26,690 bases of DNA from JAAZBW01 sp035647855 (GCA_035647855.1 DASRMP010000024.1:1-26690), one strand, 5' to 3'; positions 1 through 8,059 are shown, numbered from the stretch's first letter. The notes: a model not told the origin generated them from the sequence alone. Made by a program: numbers and translations.

Positions 1-2
1 CG

Positions 3-1382
3 CGGGTGCGGGCCCACGCCGCCGACGTCGTCGTGACCAACCACGCGATGCTCGGGGTGGCGGCCGCAGGATCGCCGGGAGTGCTCCCGGAGCACGGCCT
101 CCTCGTCGTCGACGAGGCTCACGACCTCGTCGCGCGCGTGACCTCGGCCGCCTCCGTCGAACTCTCTGCCGCGGCGGTGGACCGAGTGGGGCGCGGTGTC
201 GCGAGGCACGCATCCGGCGCATCGGACGCGATGACGAAGAGTGGTGCGGCGCTCCGGAACGCGTTGGAGTCGCTTCCTGCGGGGCGACTCACCGCCGTCC
301 CGCCCGCCTTGGCGGACGCCGCCCTTCTCGTGGGTGCCGCTGCCAGGGACGCCACCGCCCTCATGAGCGGTCCCGGCAAAGACGACGACGCGGGGGCGCG
401 CGCAGTCGTGAAGTCCGAACTCGTGGTGCTCGGGGAGATTTGCGAGCGACTGACCACCGACTCGGTCGCTTCGCGCAGGGATGTCGCATGGATTGACCGC
501 GGACGGGACGGCACCGATCCGCCCCGGGTACGTATCGCCCCGCTCGACGTGGCCAGGTCGATCAGCGAGCACCTCGTTGGGGAGCGGTCGGTGGTCGCGA
601 CGTCCGCGACTCTTCAGCTGGGCGGGAGCTTCCACGTCCTCGCGCGCTCGTTCGGTCTCGGAGGGGAGGACGGGCGAGAGTGGACCGGCACCGATTACGG
701 TTCGCCGTTCGACTATGCGAAACAGGGGATTCTCTATGTCGCCGCCCGGTTGCCGCGCCCGGAGCGGGAGGGAGTCGCCACGGAGGCACTCGACGAGATC
801 GCGGACCTGGTCAAGGCCGCGGGCGGAGGTACCCTCGGTCTGTTCTCCTCGCTCCGCGGTGCCCAGAGAGCGGTGGAGCACGTGCGCGAGCGGGTGTCCA
901 CCCCGGTCTTCTGCCAGGAGGAGGACCAACTGCCACAACTTGTGCGCGCCTTCGCGGCGGACCCGGCGGCGAGCCTGTTCGGGACGTTGTCTCTCTGGCA
1001 GGGAGTGGACGTGCCGGGAGAAACATGCCGGCTCGTCGTTATCGACCGGATTCCGTTCCCGCGCCCCGATGACCCGATCATGTCCGCACGTACGGAGGTC
1101 GCCCAGCGGGCGGGACGCAGCGGATTCATGGAGGTGTCGGTCTCCCACGCCGCGCTGCTGCTCGCGCAGGGGGCCGGGCGGCTCATTAGGCGCTCGACGG
1201 ACCGGGGCGTCGTGGCGATTCTGGACTCGCGCGTGGCAACCTCGTCCTATGGCCGCTTCCTCATGCGGTCGCTTCCGGACCTGTGGCCCACCCGCGACGG
1301 CGAGACCGTGCGCAGGTCGCTGGCAGCGCTCGCGCGAAGCGCCGGTGAACCAGCCCGTTCCGGCAGATCAGAGGGAGCGTAG
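3..1382 (+). CDS. dinG: DinG/XPD-like ATP-dependent DNA helicase, 3' part
   Basis: This is the C-terminal part of a superfamily 2 DNA helicase of the DinG/YoaA (XPD-like) type; the reading frame runs off the left edge of the window, so the Walker A region and any iron-sulphur cysteines lie outside. Visible motifs are TNHAML and the DEAH box VVDEAHDL near the start of the visible part, then SATL, and the C-terminal helicase signatures GTLSLWQGVDVPG, IDRIPFPRPDDP and QGAGRLIRRSTDRG (motif VI). Family members unwind DNA with 5'-3' polarity and are tied to DNA repair. The stop lies 15 bp inside the 3' end of the convergent lexA gene. The family is secure; the choice of dinG rather than another paralogue is not. 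Confidence 0.88.
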   Translation, partial: RVRAHAADVVVTNHAMLGVAAAGSPGVLPEHGLLVVDEAHDLVARVTSAASVELSAAAVDRVGRGVARHASGASDAMTKSGAALRNALESLPAGRLTAVPPALADAALLVGAAARDATALMSGPGKDDDAGARAVVKSELVVLGEICERLTTDSVASRRDVAWIDRGRDGTDPPRVRIAPLDVARSISEHLVGERSVVATSATLQLGGSFHVLARSFGLGGEDGREWTGTDYGSPFDYAKQGILYVAARLPRPEREGVATEALDEIADLVKAAGGGTLGLFSSLRGAQRAVEHVRERVSTPVFCQEEDQLPQLVRAFAADPAASLFGTLSLWQGVDVPGETCRLVVIDRIPFPRPDDPIMSARTEVAQRAGRSGFMEVSVSHAALLLAQGAGRLIRRSTDRGVVAILDSRVATSSYGRFLMRSLPDLWPTRDGETVRRSLAALARSAGEPARSGRSEGA

Positions 1383-2051
1383 CACCGAGACGACCTTCCC
1401 CAGGACACTGGCGTGGTCGCCCAGGATGGGGGAGTAGGCGGGGTTCGCCGGCATCAGCCACACGTGACCGTCCCGGCGTTGGAAGGTCTTGACAGTTGCC
1501 TCGTCATCGAGGAGCGCGGCGACTGTCTCTCCGTTCTCGGCGCTCTTCTGGCGCCGGACCACGACCCAGTCCCCATCGCATATCGCCGCATCGATCATCG
1601 AGTCCCCCGAGACCCGCAGCATGAAGAGCTCCCCATCTCCGACGAGTTGCCGGGGCAGCGTGAAGACGTCCTCGATGTGCTGCTCGGCAAGAATCGGTCC
1701 GCCTGCAGCGATCCGGCCGACAAGGGGCACACGGGTGCCCTCGGGCGAGTCCTGGCTCAGGAGGCCGACCAGTGCGGGCTCCGGTGAGGCCTCGGGGGTG
1801 CCATCGCTCACTGCGGTGGAACCAGGGGCGGGCGCCACGATCTCGAGCGCGCGTGGACGGCGGGGGTCCCGCCGGATGTAGCCCTTGCGCTCGAGCGCAT
1901 CGAGTTGGTGTTTCACGGAGGACGGGCTGTTCAGCCCGACTGCATCGCCGATCTCGCGCAACGTGGGCGGAAATCCGCGATTGGCGATGGCCACTCGAAT
2001 CGTCTCCATCACCAGGGTCTGCCTCTTGGTGAGCTCCTGCCGTTGCTCCAT
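1368..2051 (-). CDS. lexA: LexA repressor (SOS regulator, self-cleaving)
   Basis: LexA represses SOS genes and cleaves itself when RecA filaments form. The 227-residue protein begins with a winged-helix DNA-binding domain (about residues 5-72, with PPTLREIGDAVGL and SPSSVKHQL helices). A linker of about 35 residues follows, then an S24-type protease domain. The cleavage site is Ala116-Gly117 in RIAAGGPI, the nucleophile is Ser151 in SGDSM, and the general base is Lys188 in ATVKTF. The ATG is preceded by GGGAG at about 2061-2065. A LexA-box-like palindrome (2131-2146) overlaps the -35 of a likely promoter, so autoregulation is expected. It diverges from a LysM cell-division suppressor, as in corynebacteria and mycobacteria. 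Confidence 0.97.
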   Translation of the reverse strand: MEQRQELTKRQTLVMETIRVAIANRGFPPTLREIGDAVGLNSPSSVKHQLDALERKGYIRRDPRRPRALEIVAPAPGSTAVSDGTPEASPEPALVGLLSQDSPEGTRVPLVGRIAAGGPILAEQHIEDVFTLPRQLVGDGELFMLRVSGDSMIDAAICDGDWVVVRRQKSAENGETVAALLDDEATVKTFQRRDGHVWLMPANPAYSPILGDHASVLGKVVSVLRSL

Positions 2052-2104
2052 GCTGCTCGCTCCCGATCGTTGTTGTCAGTGGGTGCCGGTTCACTGATGA
2101 CTAC

Positions 2105-2134
2105 AGCGTAGAGCCAGAACCGGGACGTTATCAA
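2105..2134 (-). promoter_or_regulatory. Putative lexA promoter
   Basis: Read on the minus strand, TTGATA (2134-2129) and TACGCT (2110-2105) are 18 bp apart and resemble -35 and -10 elements. The -35 lies within the LexA-box-like palindrome at 2131-2146, which would explain self-repression. The -10 match is only fair. Confidence 0.45.
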
Positions 2135-2146
2135 ACAGTTGTTCGA
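2131..2146. promoter_or_regulatory. LexA box 1 (lexA-proximal)
   Basis: TCAAACAGTTGTTCGA differs by one base from the actinobacterial SOS box TCGAAC-N4-GTTCGA. It overlaps the predicted -35 of lexA, about 80 bp upstream of its start codon, and so probably carries LexA autoregulation. Confidence 0.65.
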
Positions 2147-2153
2147 GAGTGTC

Positions 2154-2182
2154 TCGACATTGCGGGAGCCGAGCGCTAAAGT
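2154..2182 (+). promoter_or_regulatory. Putative promoter of the LysM division-suppressor gene
   Basis: TCGACA (2154-2159) and TAAAGT (2177-2182) are separated by 17 bp and fit -35 and -10 elements. Transcription would start near 2189, directly over LexA box 2, so bound repressor would block initiation. Confidence 0.5.
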
Positions 2183-2198
2183 TGGAACAGACGTTCGA
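2183..2198. promoter_or_regulatory. LexA box 2
   Basis: TGGAACAGACGTTCGA carries the core GAAC-N4-GTTC (2185-2196), with the right outer half matching TCGAAC-N4-GTTCGA and the left outer half degenerate. It covers the likely transcription start of the LysM gene and lies just before box 3. Confidence 0.55.
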
Positions 2199-2213
2199 CG
2201 AACATGTGTTCGT
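2198..2213. promoter_or_regulatory. LexA box 3 (strong)
   Basis: ACGAACATGTGTTCGT contains the full CGAAC-N4-GTTCG core (2199-2212) of the actinobacterial SOS box, with symmetric A/T flanks. It lies just upstream of the AGGAGG ribosome site (2216-2221) of the LysM gene and is the best of the three boxes in this spacer. Confidence 0.8.
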
Positions 2214-2226
2214 TTAGGAGGACAGT

Positions 2227-2721
2227 ATGAGTGCACTGCCTACTCACGCAATCCCCGTCGGTGCATCGGAGCGGCCCGGCAAGGATGCGCGCCATCTGCG
2301 CGTGGTCACCGCGGAGGACGCAGCGCGGATTGCCGCGCAACGGCGTGCGGGGTTCGCGGCAGTCGGAGCGGACCGCTGGGCGCGGCTTCAGGCGATACCC
2401 CCGGAACCGAGGGTTGAGGCCCAAGTCGCTCCGCTGGTCCTGACGGAGGGAGGAAGGATTGCTCTGCGGATCGCAGCGGGTGCCGCCGCCGTCGTCCTCG
2501 CACTCGTGGTCGGCGGGCTGCTCGGTTTCGCGCTTCGTGGGGTTCCCGTGGCAGGTGAGAGCGTGGTGGTGGGCGCGGGGGACACGCTGTGGTCGATCGC
2601 CGCCGCGGAACGGCCGGCTTCGGACGTGAGGGACACGATCGCGCAGATCGTTTCACTCAACGGCCTGGAGAGCGCCACGGTTCACCCCGGCCAACTGCTC
2701 GTGCTTCCGGCGGGGGACTGA
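2227..2721 (+). CDS. SOS-induced LysM membrane protein, DivS/ChiZ/YneA-like cell-division suppressor
   Basis: This 164-residue protein has a cytosolic N-terminus of about 77 residues, one membrane segment (about 78-104), and an outer LysM peptidoglycan-binding domain (about 111-161, with VGAGDTLWSIA and HPGQLLVLP). The start is well placed behind AGGAGG at 2216-2221. Position decides the role: divergent from lexA, upstream of nrdR, and with LexA boxes in its promoter region. That is the layout of corynebacterial DivS and mycobacterial ChiZ (Rv2719c), which delay septation during DNA damage. No hydrolase domain is visible, so binding the cell wall or divisome is more likely than cutting peptidoglycan. 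The domain call is secure; the suppressor role is inference from context. Confidence 0.85.
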   Translation: MSALPTHAIPVGASERPGKDARHLRVVTAEDAARIAAQRRAGFAAVGADRWARLQAIPPEPRVEAQVAPLVLTEGGRIALRIAAGAAAVVLALVVGGLLGFALRGVPVAGESVVVGAGDTLWSIAAAERPASDVRDTIAQIVSLNGLESATVHPGQLLVLPAGD

Positions 2722-2743
2722 GATGACGGTCGTGGCCGGCCGT

Positions 2744-2773
2744 TTGCGCGCGGCCGCCGAACCGAACTACGGT
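2744..2773 (+). promoter_or_regulatory. Possible leaderless promoter of nrdR
   Basis: TTGCGC (2744-2749), an 18-bp spacer and TACGGT (2768-2773) end six bases before the ATG at 2780. If real, transcription would begin at the start codon itself, giving a leaderless mRNA. The ATG at 2780 has no visible ribosome site, which fits. The match is weak and unproven. Confidence 0.3.
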
Positions 2774-2779
2774 TCAAAT

Positions 2780-3292
2780 ATGCACTGCCCGTTCTGCCAC
2801 TTCACCGAGTCGCGCGTGGTCGATTCGCGGATATCTGATGACGGCACGAGCATCCGGCGTCGCCGCGAGTGTCCGTCCTGCCGCAGGCGGTTCACCACGG
2901 TCGAGTCGGCGACTCTCAGCGTGATGAAGCGCAGCGGGGCGTCCGAACCGTTCCGGCGGGAGAAGATCATCACCGGCGTCCGGAAGTCGTGCCAGGGCCG
3001 GCCAGTGACGGATGATCAGATTGCTGTGCTCGCCCAGAGGGTCGAGGAGAACGTACGCGCAATGGGCACGTCGGTAGTAGACACGAATGACATCGGCCGC
3101 GCGATCCTGGGTCCACTTCGGGAACTCGATACGGTCGCGTACTTGAGATTCGCGTCCGTATACTCGTCGTTCACCACACTCGAAGACTTCGAGGAGGCCA
3201 TCGCGGAGTTGCGGCGGCGTGACGCCGAGTCCGCGGATCACACGTCCGGTGGTGCAGCTGGAGGGGAAGCCGGCGGCACCACCGGCGCATAG
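2780..3292 (+). CDS. nrdR: NrdR, ATP/dATP-sensing repressor of ribonucleotide reductase genes
   Basis: NrdR represses ribonucleotide reductase genes in response to the cell's dATP/ATP balance. The 170-residue protein has an N-terminal zinc ribbon with Cys3, Cys6, Cys31 and Cys34 (MHCPFC ... CPSC), then an ATP-cone domain (about 48-138, with RSGASEPFRREKI and VSTT-region helices). A Gly/Ala-rich tail of about 20 residues looks dispensable. I chose the ATG at 2780 because the family nearly always begins MHCPFC. An in-frame ATG at 2723, one base after the LysM stop and behind a G-rich stretch, would add 19 residues. The neighbouring LysM gene and lexA keep the actinobacterial order. Confidence 0.95.
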   Translation: MHCPFCHFTESRVVDSRISDDGTSIRRRRECPSCRRRFTTVESATLSVMKRSGASEPFRREKIITGVRKSCQGRPVTDDQIAVLAQRVEENVRAMGTSVVDTNDIGRAILGPLRELDTVAYLRFASVYSSFTTLEDFEEAIAELRRRDAESADHTSGGAAGGEAGGTTGA

Positions 3293-3315
3293 TCGCGCGA
3301 AGCGCGTCCCGCGCG

Positions 3316-4548
3316 CTAGGACCCGCGCCGCTCCATGAGCCGGAGACGGATTGTGCCTTCCATCTCGCGCAGCGCATCCAGCGCCTCCGGCGGTATCTCC
3401 GAGCTGAGGTCGGTCACCATGTAGCCGATCTCCTGGGAGGTGCCGAGGATCTGGCCGGTGATGTTGGCTCCGGCCTCGGCGAACGCCTGGTTGACGATCG
3501 CCAGCACCCCCGGCGTGTTGCGATGCACCCACGCCACCCTGTACCTGGCATGACTTGACGGTGTGAGGGTGAGACGTGGCAGGTTCACGGACATGTCGGT
3601 GGAACCAGTACGGACGTAGCTCGCGAGCTTCGCGCCGACGAACTGGCCGATCTCGTACTGCGCCTCGATCGTCGATCCGCCGATGTGAGGAGTGAGGATA
3701 ACGTTGGGCAGCCCGCGCAGTGGAGACATGAACTCCGTCCCGTTGCTCTTCGGTTCGTAGGGGTAGACATCCAGCGCGGCGCCGGCGATCTTCCCCTCGA
3801 CGATGTTGTCACGCAGCGCGTCGTCGTCGACGACGAAACCGCGCGAGAGGTTGAGGAAGAGCGCGCCGGGACGCATCTGATCAAACTCCTCGGCGCCGAT
3901 GAGTCCCGTGTTCGACGGAGAGTCGTCGACATGGATCGAAACGACGTCGGAGTTGCGGAGCACCTCTTCCATCGAACGGCACCGGCGGGCATTGCCGAGG
4001 GCGGGGCGCTCGCGGATGTCGTAGAACAGCACTCTCATGCCGATCGCCTCGGCCATCACGGACAATTGCGTGCCGATGTTGCCATAACCCACGATCCCGA
4101 GGGTGAGGCCTCGAACCTCGTGTGCACCGGACGCCGTCTTTTCCCAACGGCCCTCGTGGAGCGCGCGGTCGCGTTCTGAGAGGCGCCGGTTCAGGGCGAT
4201 GATCTCCGCGATCGCAAGCTCGACGACGGACCGGCTGTTCGAGAAGGGGGCATTGAAGACTGCCACGCCGTGACGGTTCGCCTCCGCCAGATCGATCTGC
4301 TTGGTTCCGATGGAGAAAGTACCGATGCTTTCCAACTGCGGATGTGCACGGAGCACACGTCCCGTCACACAGGTCTTCGAACGAATGCCCAGCACCGAGA
4401 CGCCTTGGAGTGCTTCGATGAGCTCGTCCTCGTCGAGCGAACCAGGGTGGCGCTCGACCTCTATACCGGCGTTCCGGAGCAGTGTGTCGGCCTCATGATC
4501 GGGATTTTCGAGGAAAAGTGCACGTACCACACCACTAGTCTCGCTCAT
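3316..4548 (-). CDS. serA: D-3-phosphoglycerate dehydrogenase (serine biosynthesis)
   Basis: SerA oxidises 3-phosphoglycerate to 3-phosphohydroxypyruvate with NAD+, the first step to serine. The protein is 410 residues, the length of the E. coli enzyme, and resembles that short type throughout, unlike the longer actinobacterial form with an extra substrate-binding domain. Visible are GIRSKTCVT, FNAPFSNSRSV, the nucleotide site GYGNIG (154-159), and the catalytic trio Arg236 (LSRGFVVD), Glu265 (YPYEP) and His288 (TPHIGGST). A C-terminal ACT domain (about 338-410) probably senses serine. The open frame extends upstream inside helD, but homology starts at MSETSG, whose ATG overlaps the helD stop by 4 bp. 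The 3' end converges on nrdR with only 23 bp between them. Confidence 0.96.
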   Translation of the reverse strand: MSETSGVVRALFLENPDHEADTLLRNAGIEVERHPGSLDEDELIEALQGVSVLGIRSKTCVTGRVLRAHPQLESIGTFSIGTKQIDLAEANRHGVAVFNAPFSNSRSVVELAIAEIIALNRRLSERDRALHEGRWEKTASGAHEVRGLTLGIVGYGNIGTQLSVMAEAIGMRVLFYDIRERPALGNARRCRSMEEVLRNSDVVSIHVDDSPSNTGLIGAEEFDQMRPGALFLNLSRGFVVDDDALRDNIVEGKIAGAALDVYPYEPKSNGTEFMSPLRGLPNVILTPHIGGSTIEAQYEIGQFVGAKLASYVRTGSTDMSVNLPRLTLTPSSHARYRVAWVHRNTPGVLAIVNQAFAEAGANITGQILGTSQEIGYMVTDLSSEIPPEALDALREMEGTIRLRLMERRGS

Positions 4549-6797
4549 CCTGCGCGAAGCCCGGACCCCGCGCCCAGATCGTGGTCCCAGCCGTCGGGCA
4601 ACTCGTCGCGGTAGATCGCGTGCAGCCGCCGGGTGCAGCGCGTCATTGCAACGTAGATGTCGCCGGTCGACTTGAGTGCGATGTCCGCCGGTTCGACGAT
4701 CACGACGATGTCGAACTCCAGGCCCTTCGCCCCAGGGGCGTCCAGGACCACCATCTCCGCGCGTAGCGGGTGACCGTCCGGCGGCTTCAGTTGTTCCGCG
4801 AATTCGGCGTGGAGTTCGGAGAACACGCCGGCGACCTGATCGGTTGGTGCGATGACCGCGATCTTGCCACGGCCCACCTCGGCGAGTTCCGCGCGCACCA
4901 CGTCGTTCAGTATCCAACGCCAGGGTCCGCGCGTCTCGACGAGGGCGTTGGGCACGTCGCGGGCCGCGGTGAGGGGGACGTAGTCGCCGGGGGCGCCCGC
5001 CATGAGGACGCTGTTCGCCACTTCGAGCACGGTGGCCGGCGTGCGGTACGAGACCGTGAGTGCCGCCTGGCGAACGTGCTCGCGTCCGGCCTTCCCCATG
5101 AGGGAACGCCACGTGGTCGCGGGCCGGGAGGAGGACTGCTGCGCGAGGTCACCGACCACTGTCATAGACCTGAGCGGCACGCGCCGCAGCAGCGAGCGCC
5201 ATGCCATGGGAGAGAGCTCCTGCGCCTCGTCCACCACGATGTGTCCGTACGTCCAGGTCCTGTCCTCGGAGGCACGCTCCGCGAGGGTGAGGTTCGGGCC
5301 TCCCTGCCGGAACCGGGCCGCAAGCATTGACGCCGAAACGAGGCCGCCCCCGAGGTTCTGGCTCTCGATCGCCCGCTCGGCGAACTCGATCTGCTCCCGC
5401 GCCTGCGCCTCTTCTTCGTGCCGAAGGCGCCGCGCCTCCGCTTCCTCGTGGGGGCCGAGCAGTTCCGCGAGTTCATCAAGCAACGGAATATCAGAGATGG
5501 TCCAGGGCGATCCCGGTTCGCGGTACAACAACTCCCTGTCCGCGCGCGACAGCTTGGGTGCGTGACGTTCCAGCAGGGCGGGACGCGCGTAGAGCCGTTC
5601 GAGCAGTTCGTGCGGAGTCGTCGGCATCCAGGCCAGGTTCAGCGTGATGCGGACCTCTCGGTTGGTCCGGACGTCCTCGTAGAGGTAGTGGTAATCGTCG
5701 CTCTCCTCGAGACCGCGTCCCTTCGCATACTGCTTCACCAGGTCCTCGAGCATCGTGAGCACGAACGGTGTTCTGGACTCGTTATGCGTGGATGCCGACC
5801 GGCGCGCCTTGGACATCGCGCGCTGCACACCCTCCGGGCGGATCTCTATCGGCACCCCTTCGACGACGATGCGCCTGGCCTGATCGGGCACGCGCTGGAG
5901 CGCCTTCACGGCCCGCTCCACGACATTGGCCATCTCGAGGTTGCCCTTGACCGCCGCGACATCCTCGGGCTCCAGCAGCCGGGTCGATGTGCCGGGCAGG
6001 AGGTCACCGATGGTGGTCGAGACGACGTCGTTCTCGCCCAGGGAAGGCAGCACCTGATCGATGTAATCGAGGAAGACCCGGGTGGGTCCCACGATCAGCA
6101 CGCCGGAACGTTGCAGCCGCTCGCGGTGGGCGTAGAGCAGGTAGGCGGCGCGGTGCAGCGCCACGGCGGTCTTGCCGGTGCCGGGCCCGCCCTGCACCAC
6201 GAGAATGCCGTCCATTTCGTCTCGGATGATGGCATCCTGCTCGGACTGGATGGTCGCGACGATGTCGCTCATCTGGCCCTCGCGGGCTGCCGCCAGCGCA
6301 GCGAACAGCGCGCCCTCGCCGGCGAGCGAGGTTGCCATCTCCGGTTCGATTCCTTCCGAGTTCAGGAGCTCGTCCTCGATGGCGATCACTCGGCGGTTCT
6401 CGGTGGTGAGGTGGCGGCGGCGGACCACCGTGCCCGGGTGCGCCGCCGTCGCCTGGTAGAACGGGCGGGCTGATGGGGCGCGCCAATCGAGCAGAAGTTG
6501 CTCCTGCTCGTCGGAAAGAATGCCGATGCGGCCTATGTAGCGGGGCTCGGTGCCGTCGGAGAAGTCGAGCCGACCGAAGACCAGACGACTCTCCACCTGG
6601 TCCAGCCGAGCGATCATGTCCTCGTAGTGGGCGGCGAAGGCGTCACGTTCCGACCGGTTCTGATGCGTTCCCGATGGTCCTTCCCTCCGGACGTCGGCGA
6701 GGCTACTGGAGTATCCCGTCCGCATCTGGTCGAGGCGCTGGTAGACGCGGTCGAGGTGCGCCTGTTCGATCTCGATCTCGCGCGCCTCGGAATCCAT
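4545..6797 (-). CDS. helD: HelD-like UvrD-family ATPase/helicase, RNA polymerase-associated
   Basis: HelD proteins are superfamily 1 ATPases that clear and recycle stalled RNA polymerase. From the chosen ATG at 6797 the protein is about 750 residues. It opens with an anti-parallel coiled-coil-like region (SEAREIEIEQAHLDRVYQRLDQMR), then an IQSEQDAIIR Q-motif, Walker A GGPGTGKT (about 203-210), Walker B VVDEAQELS (about 521-529), VGDLAQQ, SYRTP, and the motif VI region VAMTRCTRRL near the end. The start is uncertain: GTG at 6803 and ATGs at 6815, 6836 and 6842 are in frame; GGGAG at 6808-6812 favours 6797 or 6803. GATAAT at 6840-6835 (minus) could be a -10. It overlaps serA by 4 bp and diverges from the PAC2 gene. 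Confidence 0.88.
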   Translation of the reverse strand: MDSEAREIEIEQAHLDRVYQRLDQMRTGYSSSLADVRREGPSGTHQNRSERDAFAAHYEDMIARLDQVESRLVFGRLDFSDGTEPRYIGRIGILSDEQEQLLLDWRAPSARPFYQATAAHPGTVVRRRHLTTENRRVIAIEDELLNSEGIEPEMATSLAGEGALFAALAAAREGQMSDIVATIQSEQDAIIRDEMDGILVVQGGPGTGKTAVALHRAAYLLYAHRERLQRSGVLIVGPTRVFLDYIDQVLPSLGENDVVSTTIGDLLPGTSTRLLEPEDVAAVKGNLEMANVVERAVKALQRVPDQARRIVVEGVPIEIRPEGVQRAMSKARRSASTHNESRTPFVLTMLEDLVKQYAKGRGLEESDDYHYLYEDVRTNREVRITLNLAWMPTTPHELLERLYARPALLERHAPKLSRADRELLYREPGSPWTISDIPLLDELAELLGPHEEAEARRLRHEEEAQAREQIEFAERAIESQNLGGGLVSASMLAARFRQGGPNLTLAERASEDRTWTYGHIVVDEAQELSPMAWRSLLRRVPLRSMTVVGDLAQQSSSRPATTWRSLMGKAGREHVRQAALTVSYRTPATVLEVANSVLMAGAPGDYVPLTAARDVPNALVETRGPWRWILNDVVRAELAEVGRGKIAVIAPTDQVAGVFSELHAEFAEQLKPPDGHPLRAEMVVLDAPGAKGLEFDIVVIVEPADIALKSTGDIYVAMTRCTRRLHAIYRDELPDGWDHDLGAGSGLRAG

Positions 6798-6954
6798 CTG
6801 CACAAGCACTCCCATCCTGTGACAACAGCTTTCCATTATCATCCACCGGGACCAGGCGCCGCCACCGTCTTGGCGGGAATACTGGACTCGAGGCCGCGCG
6901 TTGGACAAGGTGACAGGCACACCACCGGCATTTCTTCAGAGAGGAGCACCCCTC

Positions 6955-7938
6955 ATGGTCGACAACCCATTCGTGCGCCTCGAACCCGTCGCGGATCAGG
7001 TGGAGGTTTCCGCGCTCGTCGTCGCCCTCCATTCGTCGACGGACGCCGGCGCCGCCGCGCAGATCGTCGCCGAGCACCTCGTCGGTTCCCTCCAGCACGA
7101 GCGTGTCGCGACATTCGACGCCGATGAGGTCATGGACTTCCACCGCAACCGGCCGCTCATCGTGTACCGGGACAAGCGCTTCACGGACATGCACACGAAC
7201 CAACTCGTCATCGATCTCGTCCGGGACGATGAAGGAACCGAACTACTTCTTCTCCACGGTCAGGAGCCTGACCTCCGGTGGAACAGGTTCACCAGTGAGG
7301 TGCTCGCGCTCGCCAAGAAGTTCGGCGTGGAGCGCATCTATGTGGTGCAGGGGTTCCCCGCCGGCATCCCGCACACGCGGCCCGTCCAGCTCGCGGCCCA
7401 CGCCTCGAACCCCGAGTTGCTCTCGGACGACGAGGGCATCATGGGCACGCTCCAGTTCCCCGCGCAGATGTCGAACGTGCTCGAATTCGCCTTCGGCGAG
7501 GCCGGGACCGAGACGATCGGCTATTCCGCAGCGATCCCGCACTACCTCGCACACCACCCGTACCCCGCGGCCGCTGCCGCGCTCGTGCGCCGCGTCGCGC
7601 ACACGGGCGGATTCGCGCTGCCCGTGGGAGAACTCGACGCCGCGGCCGCCCGCTTCGAATCGGAGTTGGCCGGAGCCGTCGCCGACGATGCGGCGCAGCA
7701 AATCCGTGCGTTGGAGACCCAGTTCGACACGCTACGCGAGTCACAGCCCCAACTGTTCGCGGCCGACGATCCTGGCGGGGGTGACGAGATGCGCATCCCG
7801 ACCGCGGACGAGATCGGTGCGGCGGCCGAGGCCTTCCTCGCGGACCTGAGCGATTCCGACAGCGACCGTGACCGGCGGCGCGGCGAGGACCGTGACCAGC
7901 GCAGCGAGGATGACGGCGAGCAGGGCGGCGATTCGTGA
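6955..7938 (+). CDS. PAC2-family (proteasome assembly chaperone-like) protein
   Basis: This 327-residue protein matches the PAC2 family, named after a eukaryotic proteasome assembly chaperone and common in actinobacteria. Visible signatures are LIVYRDKRF, LLLLHGQEPDLRWNRF, and VYVVQGFPAGIPHTRP, with a helical C-terminal half (IRALETQFDTLRESQPQLF). The last 30 residues are an Asp/Arg/Glu-rich, probably disordered tail. The ATG at 6955 is set by GAGGAG at 6941-6946. An upstream in-frame TTG at 6901 would add 18 residues but lacks a ribosome site. Its bacterial function is unknown to me, and nothing in the window shows that this organism has a proteasome. It diverges from helD across about 157 bp. 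Confidence 0.85.
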   Translation: MVDNPFVRLEPVADQVEVSALVVALHSSTDAGAAAQIVAEHLVGSLQHERVATFDADEVMDFHRNRPLIVYRDKRFTDMHTNQLVIDLVRDDEGTELLLLHGQEPDLRWNRFTSEVLALAKKFGVERIYVVQGFPAGIPHTRPVQLAAHASNPELLSDDEGIMGTLQFPAQMSNVLEFAFGEAGTETIGYSAAIPHYLAHHPYPAAAAALVRRVAHTGGFALPVGELDAAAARFESELAGAVADDAAQQIRALETQFDTLRESQPQLFAADDPGGGDEMRIPTADEIGAAAEAFLADLSDSDSDRDRRRGEDRDQRSEDDGEQGGDS

Positions 7939-8059
7939 ACGACGGGTGAATGCCCGCGGAACGCTGAGGCCCCGATGCGTGGTTCCGCTTCGGCGCGCGC
8001 TAGTCTCGGACGAGACCGCCCTCAGACGAGGGACGGACAGGCGAGGGAGACGGAAGAAC

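Noticed and set aside
481..1437. Second plus-strand frame of 318 codons inside the helicase gene
   Set aside because: It is Arg/Ser/Pro-rich, typical of an out-of-frame reading of GC-rich DNA, while the other frame has full helicase motifs.
3294..3306. Terminator between nrdR and serA
   Set aside because: CGCGC-gaa-GCGCG is a 5-bp stem with no T-tract on either side; too weak to call.
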